From Allacma fusca (taxonomy: Eukaryota; Arthropoda; Collembola; Symphypleona; Sminthuridae), in contig OX359248.1 of NCBI GenBank assembly GCA_947179485.1, positions 33,365,378-33,429,377 on the forward strand: a stretch of 64,000 bases of DNA. Direction: 5' to 3'. Every line of letters starts with the position of its first letter. Position 1 is the stretch's first letter. The notes below the pieces were generated by a model. The model saw nothing but the letters and a program-made list of their open reading frames with translations. It ran no database searches and was not told the origin of the DNA. This document shows positions 45,224-56,525 of this stretch, piece after piece. The translations under genes were made by a program, and so were the position numbers.

Positions 45224-46095
45224 GTAATTTTGGGACATGAGGGAGGGTATAGGCTGAATATTTTGAACTATATTTGTCTGGGGCCTACCCGACTGATTTC
45301 GCCAGTTCTGAGAACTACCTTGGTTATTGTTGACAAAACCCGGGAGCTCATGGCGCTGCACAAAATTCTGAGTTTGGAAGTTAGGCATATAGTCATTCTT
45401 CATGGCATGGAAATTTATCATGATATGACCCTCACGATTACAATAACCACAAAGCACCTTGGATGCTTGTGATGTGGGAAGGTGGAGGAGGAATATTAGG
45501 ATTGTACAATTCTGAATGAGTGAGGGAATTGGAGACTGGGATAAAAACTGTAGGCTTGGAGAAAAGTACAAAGTTAGGGTCCTCACTATTGTACTTTAAT
45601 TCCCTGAGGAAATCAGGGACGGTACCTGTAGAACCAATACTCCTACAAATGGTATGAAATAGCTGGGTAGGTAGACCCTTGAGCAGATAACGCAACTGGT
45701 CATCGTCACTCATACCAGGGTTCACTCTCCGAAAGAGACTCCGTGACATAGTCAATGGGATCCTCACTACCAAATCTGAAATTACCTGACTTGTTCAGGT
45801 TCTTAGCTTTACAGGAATCATCCTCTTCAGGGAAATAATCAGCTATTTCCCTCTTAAATTTACTATATAGGGACTTGGATGACTGAGCACTAAGGGCTGC
45901 AGTATACAAATGTGAGTAGCAGGTCCACCAACTACTGGCAGTACCCACCAATACTTTACCGACATTACGTAAACGCGAAAACTCATCCAATCTATAGTGG
46001 AGAGCTATCTCTTCAAAGGAGGACAACCATGTTTGGGCTGAGGATTTGCCATCATAAGTATAGAGATCCTTAAAGATTTGCGATACCGAAATAAT
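45218..46095 (-). pseudogene. Gypsy-type gag remnant
   Basis: Minus-strand fragments in two frames: YDGKSSAQTWLSSFEEIALH and LVGTASSWW, typical of retrotransposon Gag. A frame change near 45720 leads to DDQLRYLLKGLP and a damaged zinc knuckle (CGYCNREGHIM, last Cys lost). No protease, RT or integrase follows before the LTR-like repeat, so pol is deleted. Confidence 0.75.
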
Positions 46096-47130
46096 GTAAG
46101 CCTTAATAATTATAATTGAGTCAGATATTCAAATTTAAATAATTGCAATGTGTAGTAATTTGTGTAATTGCGAGGGTGGATGCACAAATAGATTCCACAA
46201 ATTGAATTCAAATCAAAATTCTGAAGACAAATACAAATTCTAAAACTCAATTCAAATCCAAATCCAAATTACAAAAGAAAATATAAATTCCAGATGCAAA
46301 TCTCAATTTTAAACTTGAAATCACTTCTCATTGTCAAACAAATAAAATTCCAAAGTCAATATCAAATCCGATATCAAAAATCAAATGAAGTCCTCAAAAC
46401 TCCAAATTATGATTCCCAAATATAATAACAAATCCAAATTACAACAACCGAAATTCAGAATCAGATAATAATTCCAACTTACAATCAGTAATCAAAAGGA
46501 AATTTCATAATACACCAGAAATAACCACAGAAATTAGTAATAATTATAATTTGATTCAGTACTCCAACATTAAAGTCAGTTTTCTAAATTATACTTAATT
46601 TAATTCAACACTCACAATCCGAAACCAAATTACAAACTGAATTCCAGTCCAAATGACAAAATCAATTTTTATTCCAAAATTACAACTTAATTCTACATAT
46701 TGAATCCAAATTCCGAATTACAGGAACAAATTACAACATTGAATATTGAATATAAATTTCAGATCCCACTCAAATGCCAAAAGCCTCCCTAAATTCTTAT
46801 TCACACTATTCTAGAAATAAATCCACCTTTAACAACCATATGAAAAAACCACTCAATTATTACTATCAATACCGGAATAAAAATCATAATTCAAAGGCCA
46901 GACTCAAATCTCAAATCAATCGTTCAAATCCCAATTGACATACATAATTTTAACCCAGACGTAGCCTTCGAAAACCCAATCAACAAAGTCCATGCAAAAT
47001 CAATTTCAAATCCCAAAATCAGATCTCTAAATCGAATTTTCAAATCAAAATTAAATCCCGTTCCAATAAAAATTCAGATAAATCTCATTCAATTCGCAGT
47101 TGAAATTCCAATTGAAATCTTTAAATTAGC
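46096..47130. repeat. Degenerate AAATTC/CAAATCC-type low-complexity tract
   Basis: About 1 kb in which words such as CAAATTC, AAATCCAAATT and AAATTACAA recur with irregular spacing and few Gs. It lies in the leader position of the gag-only element. Confidence 0.7.
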
Positions 47131-48138
47131 ATGACATTCTAATAATTATCTAGATTCAGGAAACATTAAAATCATGAATAGGAATAGGTTACGTGTTAAC
47201 ATAGAAGTGAAGTGAAGGTGAGAGAACGGTCTAGTTCCAATATTATCGTCAATAGAGATGAGAATTTGGGAAAATCCAGGACGGCAAGACACGGATGTGT
47301 TTAAAAGGTGATAGGAATTAGCTGAGTAATAACAAATACAATGGTTACTATGGGGAAATTCACGTGAAATTAATATTTAGGATTTACATAAATTCCTGGG
47401 TGAAGAGACCTAGATTGGAATACATTCAGTTGGAAAAAAATTATAATCCTTTATTCATGTGTTTATTTAGTAAGATTGACATTAATAATAGGACTTAACA
47501 AGAATTCACAATTAGTACCTGAGTAGAGGCGAAGGGAAATGATGTTGTATTACCTGAGGTGATGAAACTTCTGTTTTCTATGATATAAAGGACGATACTC
47601 CGCACCTTGAGATAGTTGAGGACGGAAGAGAAGAAAATGACGGGGGAAACGGGTACTTTGTGTATAGTTCGGTTAAGTTTATTTTAAGTAACACCAAAAT
47701 GAAGCAATAAACCGTAATCCAACAAAGAATTAGAATTAAGTTAGTGTAAGTCAAATCAAGATAATTGTAGAAGAATAATAAGATTTCTCCAAAGAAAATT
47801 AGGTTAGTATTCAAATCGTGAGCAAACCAGCGCTATCAATAGCCAAGATCGAATGAATTCAAGATTATAGGTTAGGACACAGTAAGTCATATATAATATA
47901 TACAATAAGTATTTGTATAGTATGTAAGTTCATATTTAGTCATTAGTCATTAAGGTAGGTTAGGGAAGATGGACGAGGAAAGGAAGATGAGAATAAGGAG
48001 GGAAGTGAGGGGATTGGAGAAGGTTTCTGGGAGTTGAGAGGGAGAGGATATGATTGGGTGTTGGGGTGCTGTGGCATAGTAAAGGTATCAGCGCGGAGCG
48101 CGATACCAGTTACCATGCCACAAGCATGTACACTGGCA
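47131..48138. other. Probable LTR/leader region of the gag-only element, no gene
   Basis: No coding frame is supported. It contains the strong hairpin at 48071-48121. Confidence 0.4.
48071..48121. other. 51-bp near-perfect hairpin
   Basis: GTGGCAT.GTAA.GGTATC.GCGC pairs with GCGC.GATACC.GTTAC.ATGCCAC around a short loop, with isolated mismatches at regular spacing. Sits close to the LTR-like repeat at 48139. Confidence 0.8.
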
Positions 48139-48209
48139 ATATGTATAACTAGTAATGTCGTAGTACTTTTTCTTACCATAATACTGTATCACGATAAAAG
48201 TGGCTATAC
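48139..48209 (-). repeat. 71-bp direct repeat, LTR candidate (right)
   Basis: Near-identical to 45153-45223. Together they bracket the gag remnant. Confidence 0.7.
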
Positions 48210-48211
48210 AT

Positions 48212-48927
48212 TTACCTTGAACAAGTAATAGGATCACGCCAAATGAGATCAGATTTTTGTTCAAAAGTTAGAGCTGCTTTGACCTCAGACATTTCTTTTG
48301 AGTTCAACAATTTGCTCAAAATCATTAGCAACGCAGCCCACTTTGTTTCTGCAGCGGACAATGTGATGAAGAATGAAGGTATTCCTAAAGTTCTAATCTC
48401 TACTAAATTTTTTCCTGACCCTTCCAGTACGCTGGAGCTGCTCAAAACCATTTCAGGACTTGAAAGACGTCATCATGGCTTACAAGGTTTTCAACAAATT
48501 CAGCGGATCCAGCCTGGGAAGCTGTAACGAACTCAGCCCTCTTTTTCCTCAAGTTAATGCTTAAAGCGCTAGATAATTGGTTAATTTGAAGCAATTTATA
48601 AACAAAGTGTAAATTAGGTGGGATACAACCTCTTCGATCAAAAAACCGCATTTCTGCTTTAGCTATTGCTGCCCTTGTGACCCTATTTGTATCTGGTATC
48701 TTCCGTTTTTCGCGGACATAGATGCATGAAAATGCTAGCAATTCCACATACTCATCGAGAAGCAGCGAAATAAGAGTTAGATTCTCACCTGGAGCGAGCC
48801 TATAACCTAAATGAATTTCAATATTTCCCACTACCCTCCCTTCATTTCCCACGTATTCATCATTCAATACATTATCTTCATCACAAGCATCACCATCAGC
48901 TTCGTTAGATGCACGGTCTACAATCAC
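48212..48927 (-). pseudogene. Unassigned minus-strand coding remnant, frameshifted
   Basis: Two consecutive minus-strand frames: 48927-48442 (acidic start, then REKRKIPDTNRVTRAAIAKA and NLHFVYKLLQINQLSSALS) and 48451-48212 (FFITLSAAETKWAALLMILS). The second continues where the first stops, suggesting one protein broken by a frameshift near 48450. Not recognised; a transposon-derived protein is possible. Confidence 0.4.
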
Positions 48928-49049
48928 AACATTGCTGCTGGTTTTATTTCCAATTTCCGAAGAACAAGGCTCGGTTGAGGAGAAAAAATATTACACACCA
49001 AACAATAGATCAGAATTTACAGTTTCTTCAAACACTCTCGGTCGAGATA

Positions 49050-49226
49050 TTTGAAATCCGTCTGCATGTTAACTTATTCGGGACTTACGTTTTGCTTTCT
49101 TACCCAAATTATATGCAATAGAGAAATGATATTTGGAACACAAAAATAGATACTTATAGTAGTATATTACATAGTATATACACTGTATTTTTACTGTCTG
49201 ATTTTCTTTGAAAGATATCACAAAAT
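49050..49226. repeat. Dispersed repeat, copy 1
   Basis: Very similar to 63590-63806 in the same orientation (ACCCAAATTATAT, GAGAAATGATATTTGGAACA, TTTTTACTGTCTGATTTTCT). Superfamily unknown. Confidence 0.8.
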
Positions 49227-49758
49227 GTATATGTAACCGGATAACTGGTGACAGAGGGAGCGAAGTGAGATATGAAGAAAATGAGTTAGTCGGAATAATT
49301 GTATATCACGATTAATGAGGTGATCTTAGTTTTGTTTCATTTTGTGTCAGTACGCGAATATTTGATATATTACACTGAAGTGGTTTTGACGCCAGTAACG
49401 AAATACGTATACGGTACTTGTTTGTTGAGTTGTGAATGTACGAAAGTGATAAAATGCAAATTACAGTCAATGCGTATTTAAATATTCTTAAATATTCCGG
49501 GTAACTCCGAAACGAGTTGACCGATTCAGCTTAACTTGAAATTATGATATACTAGTGAAAGCCCTGTGCTTCACAGGGACAATTACTTGAGAATTGTGAT
49601 AGTACACAAAACAGTAAATGGCTATAGATCAAGTATCAAGGCCTATCGAGAAGGCTTAATGTTAATTTCCCGCTTCGCCGGGCAAAGTAATATCATATAA
49701 GACAAGTGAACTATTACTTGTAAGACTAGCAATCCGTTTCATATAGCTAGTTGACATT

Positions 49759-50704
49759 CAGAGCTATGCAGTATTTTCAAATACAGTATTTTAAAATACG
49801 TATTTTCAGACCACAAAGTATTTTGTATTTTGAATTTTAAAGTTAGCAATCAGTGGGCAAGTATTTTGTACTTAGTATTTTAAGGGCCTGTAAGTACAAA
49901 AATATTTTGTATTTGCTTACTTTCGAGGGCCTGGAAAATGTATTTCAAATACAGTATTTAGCTCAAAATACTTTTCACCAGCATGATTACAACTTTGACA
50001 TGGTTTGTAGTTTGCATGATGTTCAATATCTGTGAGAATTCCATTTTAGCAATGCAATAGCATACGATGGAATGAATCCTTTTTACTGGATACATCAAAC
50101 TTGTTGAGGTTCTCCATATTCAGTATATATTACATACCGTCACTGAAAGGGCAAAATAGTATACTATGCTCTTTTGTGCTTTTGTACATCACTTAGCCCA
50201 CTTTGCCTCTTTAACAACAATATTTAAGCTCCGTCGAAGGCACTCAATTTAATTTTCAGATACTAACTCAGATGCTAAAAATATCATAATAATTTACTTT
50301 ACTTAATAAACAATCAAAATAACTGATTATAGTTAGTCAATGTAATTATAATTAATGAACTGACAAATTTAACAAAAGTTGAATCAGTTGTTACTACACC
50401 AGTCTTATATGCTGTCCTTGAAGTGATTAGTTATCTAATTAATTTTTAAAATATTGATTTTTAAAGCTGTTTGAGCCCCATAAACTGAGAATAGTGAGCA
50501 TTATTTGGGTATTTTAAGAAAAGTATTGTATTTAAAATACAGTATTTTGTATTTGAGTATTTTAAATTACCGACCATGTATTGTATTTTTATTTGTATTT
50601 TAGTAATGTACCCTGAGGTATTTTACATTGTATTTTGTATATTTTACTTCAGGTATTTTATTTTGTATTTGGTAATCTTAGACCAAGTATTTTGCATAGC
50701 TCTG
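49759..50704. mobile_element. hAT-type MITE, 946 bp, filled with TATTTTGTATTT motifs
   Basis: Ends CAGAGCTATGCA and TGCATAGCTCTG, with a perfect 8-bp duplication TTGACATT (49751-49758, 50705-50712). Both subterminal regions are packed with AGTATTTTGTATTT and its complement. No transposase. Confidence 0.93.
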
Positions 50705-52063
50705 TTGACATTACATCATCAAAAAAAGTCCACAGATTACTCTGTGGTGGTCCTTCGTAATCCTATATATTTGAGTTTCATAGACACCTTAACCGACCCG
50801 ATTGACTATCATGACTAATGCGTCAAATAACACTTGCCTACAAGTAGGCCTTTCCCGCTGCCTACATTTCTGTCCATATAGGGTAGCAGAAAGTGTTAGA
50901 CCCTTCCCTATACTGTAGAAATAAATTATATTTTTAATACAATTCATACTTACATTTTGCCGTTTTTGTTTTAGTAAAATTTTGGACATACATATAACAT
51001 TAGTTTAGGTAAAATTTAGACTAAGCCCTCGTATGCAACAATTACTCAGCAAACACTCAAAATAGTTTTTTACTATCATATGTAGTCATATTTTTAAACA
51101 AACTGATTGTGAGTACTTCTACAGAATTGACGCTACTCATGCATTATGTGAGAATTGCTGTTGCACGTTGCAGTAAGTATGAGCCATGAAGTGAAAGGTT
51201 AACTTTCATTATTGAGCTTCGATTTCCCTCACTTTTAAAAATACGGAACCTTAGGGATATTTAGTTACATCTGTATTATGCACTGTAAAACATTCAGGTA
51301 GACATTAAAATTGGGTGAAAGAGCATCACAATCAGAAACCGCAAACTGGATGATGATATGAGAAAAAATAAATAAATAATGCCTTTAAAGCTGCTTATTG
51401 CTACCGAGCAGGAACAAGATGATCATAATTATGGCATCTAATTTAGAGAAATAATCGTTTGGCTAACTACGCCGCAAAAAGTTGCCCCCCTTAACCTGTA
51501 GGTGTTCAAGTTAAAAAACTATTTAATTTCCTTATTTTCTATCCAATTTTGGTTCAGATTTTTCTAAAATTTGTTTCACCCCTCTGTGCTGAAGAAAGAT
51601 CATCTTCCTGTATACTGTGAAATTTTGAAATATTTTACTCAAAATTTCAATAATAATAATTATTGTTTGCTTTAGTTTTGAACAGTTTAGTCAATATTTC
51701 ACCTCAATCATTTTCAGGGCCCATCTGACCGTCTTGTAAAAATATTTTAAAACATTTTTGAGGATTTATTTTTGCCTCATTTGTCTCATTTATGGTAGTT
51801 AGATTTACGTGGTAGTTGCAATCTAACTAATAATTCTTCCCAGAAATATAATTAAGAAATAGAGCGTAGAGTCAGTAAAATCGCATGTTTATCGACTTAA
51901 ACAGTGAAGCTCATCAAAGAAGAATTTCAAGGGGCAGGTTCTTGAGATTCAATTTAATTAGTTTCATTGGGAGCGTAACATTACAATTATTTAAAGACGT
52001 ATTACGAGATAAGTTCGGAATAAATATACATTTTTTACCAGAGTACCATTCCGTACCCAGGGT

Positions 52064-53186
52064 TGCCCATTTGAAAACGCCAAGGCATTTTGTGCAGGTA
52101 ATATGAGCCTGGGCATTTATGACACTTTGAGTATTTATTGCAGTGAATATTTAAAAAAATTTAGAATGGAAAATATTCCTTGCAGGCAATATTTTATATT
52201 CCAGTCCTTTTGATTATTGGTGATAATTTTGATGTTAAAAGAGGAGGTATCTGAATGTCGGGCATTTGTATAAAGTACGTACGCTATAGTACGGTACTTT
52301 AAGTAATATGATTAACATAACCAGTGTCAATCTTGCCTCCCACATTTATTTCCTGAAACCGCAATATTTGACTTGGAAAAATTGTGATCAATTCAAATTT
52401 TCCCGTATAACATTTTCTATAGCGTTCAAATATATTGTTTTGCGAATACGTTATATCGCTGATGGAAAACTGGCATGATCAGGGAATTCTACTTTCCTCC
52501 TATACTTTACTAACCTTGCGTCCTATTTGTAAGGTAATGCCAACAGTTCTTAACGTCGGACTTGTTAAAATATTTTTGAGAAAACGGTTAGCCGGGAACA
52601 AAATTGTTTCATGTTCTCGGAGTTGAAAAGCAAGTTATGGAGAGTTTAGTATTAAAGAATTCGTCCCAATTGTTTATCCTTACACCATACAAGAATTGTT
52701 CAATAACCAATTCGCGAGAACACATTTCATTTCATTCAGCAAGTTATTATTTCGGCAGTGATTATTGAAAATAAATCACAAACGGCCTTAAATGATTTAA
52801 AAAAAATTGAAATAGGATACCCTTAACGCCTAGGGGAAATTTTCAAAATCCCGGGCATTTTTAATGGAGGTCAAAAAATTGACAAATTAAAAATGTTCAG
52901 CTGGGTAGCAAATGTCGTCGGGGATTTTAAATCGGCCAAACTTCCAGTACCCGAGTAATACCCGGGTACAAACAATAGGTACTCGGGTACGTGTTCAGAT
53001 TTTGGGTGCATTACGAGTACGAGTAAATTGTGGGTACAGGTACTACATTGCAGTTTCAGGTACGGGCTCGGGTACTGAAATAATTTACCCGGCTACTCGG
53101 GTATGGGTACGGGTATAGGTACAGCGTTTTGTCGTACCCAATATTCGGGTACGGGTACACGGGTTCTGTACCCAGTCCGAGCACTG
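52064..53186. mobile_element. Insertion block with hAT-like ends and GGGTAC motif array
   Basis: Begins with CAGGGTTGCCCATTTG and contains repeated GGGCATTT motifs. The right part (52950-53186) carries more than ten GGGTAC/GTACCC units and ends CCGAGCACTG at 53186, exactly where duplication homology resumes (GTAGCAC). The inverse CAGTGCTCGG begins a similar fragment at 56146. It probably represents parts of two elements; borders on the left are uncertain. Confidence 0.5.
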
Positions 53187-53555
53187 GTAGCACCTGTAGT
53201 GGTGAAGGAGTTGAGGAAGCATAACTTTCTGAAATTTTGAGATATTTTACTGAAATTTTAAATAATTATTATTATTGTTTGCCTTAGTTTTGAACAGAAA
53301 ATGTTTTACCTCAATCGGTTTCAAGGCCAATCTGACCGTTTTGTAAAAATATTTCAAAACAAATGTCATGAGGATTTATTTTTTCATTGTAATTTATTAG
53401 TCAAAGATAAAAATAATTGTTGCTGTGTCAGCCACAAATGTGAGGCAAGATCATTAATTTTCAATTCATTGTCATCGAGAATAAAAGGTTTTCCTAAAAA
53501 CTTATTCCTCGTGAATTATTTTGGAAATTATTCGTACACAATATTCCTTTGCATT

Positions 53556-55795
53556 CTAAGTGACTTGCCGAATTTGTTTTTGAACTTTTGACTCCTGAGG
53601 CTTTACTTGATTTCTCCAGTGATTATAACAACTTCTTACGAAAGTACGAGTGTTATTATATTGCCAGTACTTTCGATGACAATGATAGAAAATAACTTCG
53701 ACGTATAATCCAAGCATGGCAATTAGGATACCTGCAAAGAGAATCAAAAGTGGGTATAACATAATCGTTCTATCCACCAGGTTACGGGATAAAGCTTGTG
53801 GATTTTCTTGTTGCTTCTTGTGGATAGTTTTCAAGGACTTTTGATAGAAATCCATGTCAACCCAATGTGAGTCCAAGGACCCTTCGATGAATACATCAAC
53901 AATTCGATCCAGAACTCCTAAAATAACAATAACGAGATGAGCTACTAAGTATTTCACTCGTCCGATGTACAATTTCAAATTTCAATTGCCATAACCAGAG
54001 TTAGCAAAACATTCCCACTTCTAAAAATGCTCACTTTTGAGTTTCGGGTTTTTGTGAGATAATGCGAAGCTGCTTGGGGTGAAGAAAAACGTATCCTTGG
54101 AGACTAAATATTGTGAGCGTCCAACTCCATCCAGTAGGACCTCCGAAGCATAAAGGTGCAAGTAGTTGAAAACAAAAAAACAAACGTTGTCACCTTCTAA
54201 CAGTGTCTTCAAACACTGAAAATATAAAAAAATAACGTTATATCAAGACTTCGTTATTTGAAAAATATTAATATTACTATGGGAAAATACAGGAGACTTA
54301 CCCCATAAATATCAACAACGCGGTCCTTGATAGGGTGCTTCAGATTTTTCAGCTTTGGAAATCTATTTTCAAAATGGAGTGCTTTATACAGTATAATGTT
54401 TACTTGAAAATCTGACTGTAATAGCTCATCGAACGTTCGAGGGGGCTTTATATAAATGGGCTCCACTAATTCCGAAATTACAACAGATTTGTAAAGAGTT
54501 GTAATCACGATCATGGCAACGAGCCAAAAAAGGACTACAATTCGAACTCCGGAACTCGTTCCATCTTGCTTCAACATATTTTCTGGGAAGGATTGGTCAT
54601 TGAGAACCCTGAGAAAGCTACCCATATTTAATGTGATGGATTGAATGCGTTTCATTGTACTCCATTTTCTGCCTTGAATTTGTTTCGATGGAGAGGGCGT
54701 GCATGAGCTCAAAACGTAAATGACGACTGCATTAACTACGATGCAAAGAAATATGGCCAACCAAGTTAAGGCATCCAATGGTTTCCATAAAAACTCCAGA
54801 GTCACTTCTTGTGTTTTAGGCAGCGGTGCGAAGAAAACATACGGGGAACACGTCACTACTTTGGAAAATAGCACATGATGAAACTGATATGCAAACGGTG
54901 TGAATGGTAATGTCATATGAACAGTGTCATCGATGATTTTGCCGATGTAGCTGTCCCATGTCTTGTTTGGGAGCTGCTTTCCAAAACCCTTGTTTACGTT
55001 GACCACAACTGCTGTTGGAGTTGCATTTAATATTCGGGCCGTCTCTGAAATCATTACGGGCATAAAATTGAATATTCGTTTTTCTCGATAAATCCTCATC
55101 CTTTCTTGCATGTCAAGCTTCCCCAGAGAGGCTGCAATTCGCAGAGGCTCTCCCTTAAAATCCCACCATTCATTTTCAAATGTCTTTGTAAGTTTACTTA
55201 AGTGGAATTCAGATAAAATTCCTGTTTTTCTTGAACTCGTATTAACGCCAAATCTATTTGGAACTACTACATCCCATTTTCCAATGAAACTGCCATGACT
55301 AAAGTCTTTGACTAGTACAAACACGTTGCACAAACGGCGAATGATGCCCACTGACCAATAATTTGCTGGTATGTTTTCCTCAAAAAGAAAATGATATGTG
55401 AAAAATGTAGTCCCTGGAACGTGAACGATCCAATTCATGTCATAATAGCTCAGTTCTTGCTCAAATAATGGAGTCAAGTAAATAACAATGGTGCAAGATC
55501 TAGAAAGTTGCAAATGGAAGCTAGAATTGCATGTTGTCAGTTTAGAGGGATTTGATATGATGACATTTGAGGAGTTTTTGTTTTCTAGAAACTGTTGCCT
55601 TGACTTTGCAAAATCAGGGCCGGTGATGTACATGAAAATACAATGCTGGGATGGTAAGGATATTTCACTGAGTAGTAATGAAATGCCTGGTGTCGATTTT
55701 TTGACATTTTCAGCATATATAGGAACCAGGATAAAAGTTGTTAGTATGAATTGAGAAGTTAGGACTGCTGTAAAAGTTCTATTAATAATCTGCAT
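53556..55795 (-). CDS. Divergent ionotropic receptor (IR), three exons, 678 aa
   Basis: Exons: 55795-54302, 54215-54035, 53917-53556, with GT-AG borders and matching phases. The ATG at 55795 opens a signal peptide (..VLTSQFILTTFILVPIYA). Next come an extracellular region with several N-glycosylation sites and the S1 half of the ligand-binding domain. TM1 lies near 343-362, a pore-loop region near 385-405, and TM3 near 418-437 (VLFWLVAMIVITTLYKS, where classic iGluRs have SYTANL). S2 spans exon 2 and early exon 3, and TM4 lies near 611-632 (MLYPLLILFAGILIAMLGLY), followed by a short cytoplasmic tail. IRs are ligand-gated cation channels used in arthropod chemosensation. The ligand is unknown; the canonical glutamate-binding residues are not evident. 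Closest visible relative is the broken copy at 32510-34332. Confidence 0.88.
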
Positions 55796-56515
55796 TCTCA
55801 ATTTATTGTAATTGGAACATGTAACAACTATATACGTTTTCCAGTTTTACCAGTTTAGTAACTTTACTTGAATTATAAAAGTTGTAGACTAAATATGTTT
55901 TATATATACATGTAATTATCAATGTCTGCTTTCTAATACAAATTGTATCTGTATTTATAAATTTATATTTTTACGCCAACTACTAGTACTGGACTGCTAG
56001 GAACCAATAAAGCAATTGAGAAACACAGACTTATTATTACTCCAAAAAACATGGTAAATTGACGGAAGCAACTGTTTGACGTTGGAGTTACTACTCAGGT
56101 TTGCTCGTCTACATTATTTACATTTTAATACTCAAGTGAATGCAGTGCTCGGCTAGGGTATGGGTTTTACTCTGGTAAACGTGTATGAGTATTACTCAGG
56201 TAAACGTGTATGCGTATTACTCGGGTATCGATTTTATGTACATAATAATAATTTCTATAATTGAAATTTGGAATGCTTTTGATTTCCTCAGCTGGCGTAA
56301 AATTTTCGCGGTTATTAGCCTAGGAACCTTTTTGGTAGCTTGCTGAAAGACCGTCAAATTTTCGAAATACAGCAGAGGGTATATTACTTTTGAAATTTTA
56401 ATACCAACTAAACCTTTTAAAGTATTCTTTTAACCAAAATACCGTGACAAATTTTTAGAAGCAAATGTAGAAAATTGGGAAATGCCATATTTATTTTACA
56501 TTAAATTGTCCTTTC
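55796..56515. other. 5' flank of the IR gene and partial GGGTA-array element
   Basis: Duplicated flank up to about 56130, then a short fragment starting CAGTGCTCGGC (56146) with GGTAAACGTGTATG repeats. No gene. Confidence 0.5.
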
Positions 56516-56525
56516 ACAGTATGGG

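Larger units (their letters stand above)
51170..56130. repeat. Right copy of the IR-bearing segmental duplication
   Basis: Collinear with 29757-34750. Contains additional insertions between about 51720 and 53186, including a second partial copy of the 3' flank of the IR gene. Confidence 0.85.

Noticed and set aside
49680-49692. Hairpin-like CCCGCTTCGCCGGG as a Helitron end
   Set aside because: No CTRR terminus or matching 5' TC end could be placed, so no Helitron is called.
50576-50818. 80-codon plus-strand frame rich in Tyr/Phe/Ile
   Set aside because: Product of the TATTTTGTATTT array in the hAT MITE.
52912-53118. 68-codon plus-strand frame with Arg/Val/Gly repeats
   Set aside because: Product of the GGGTAC array.
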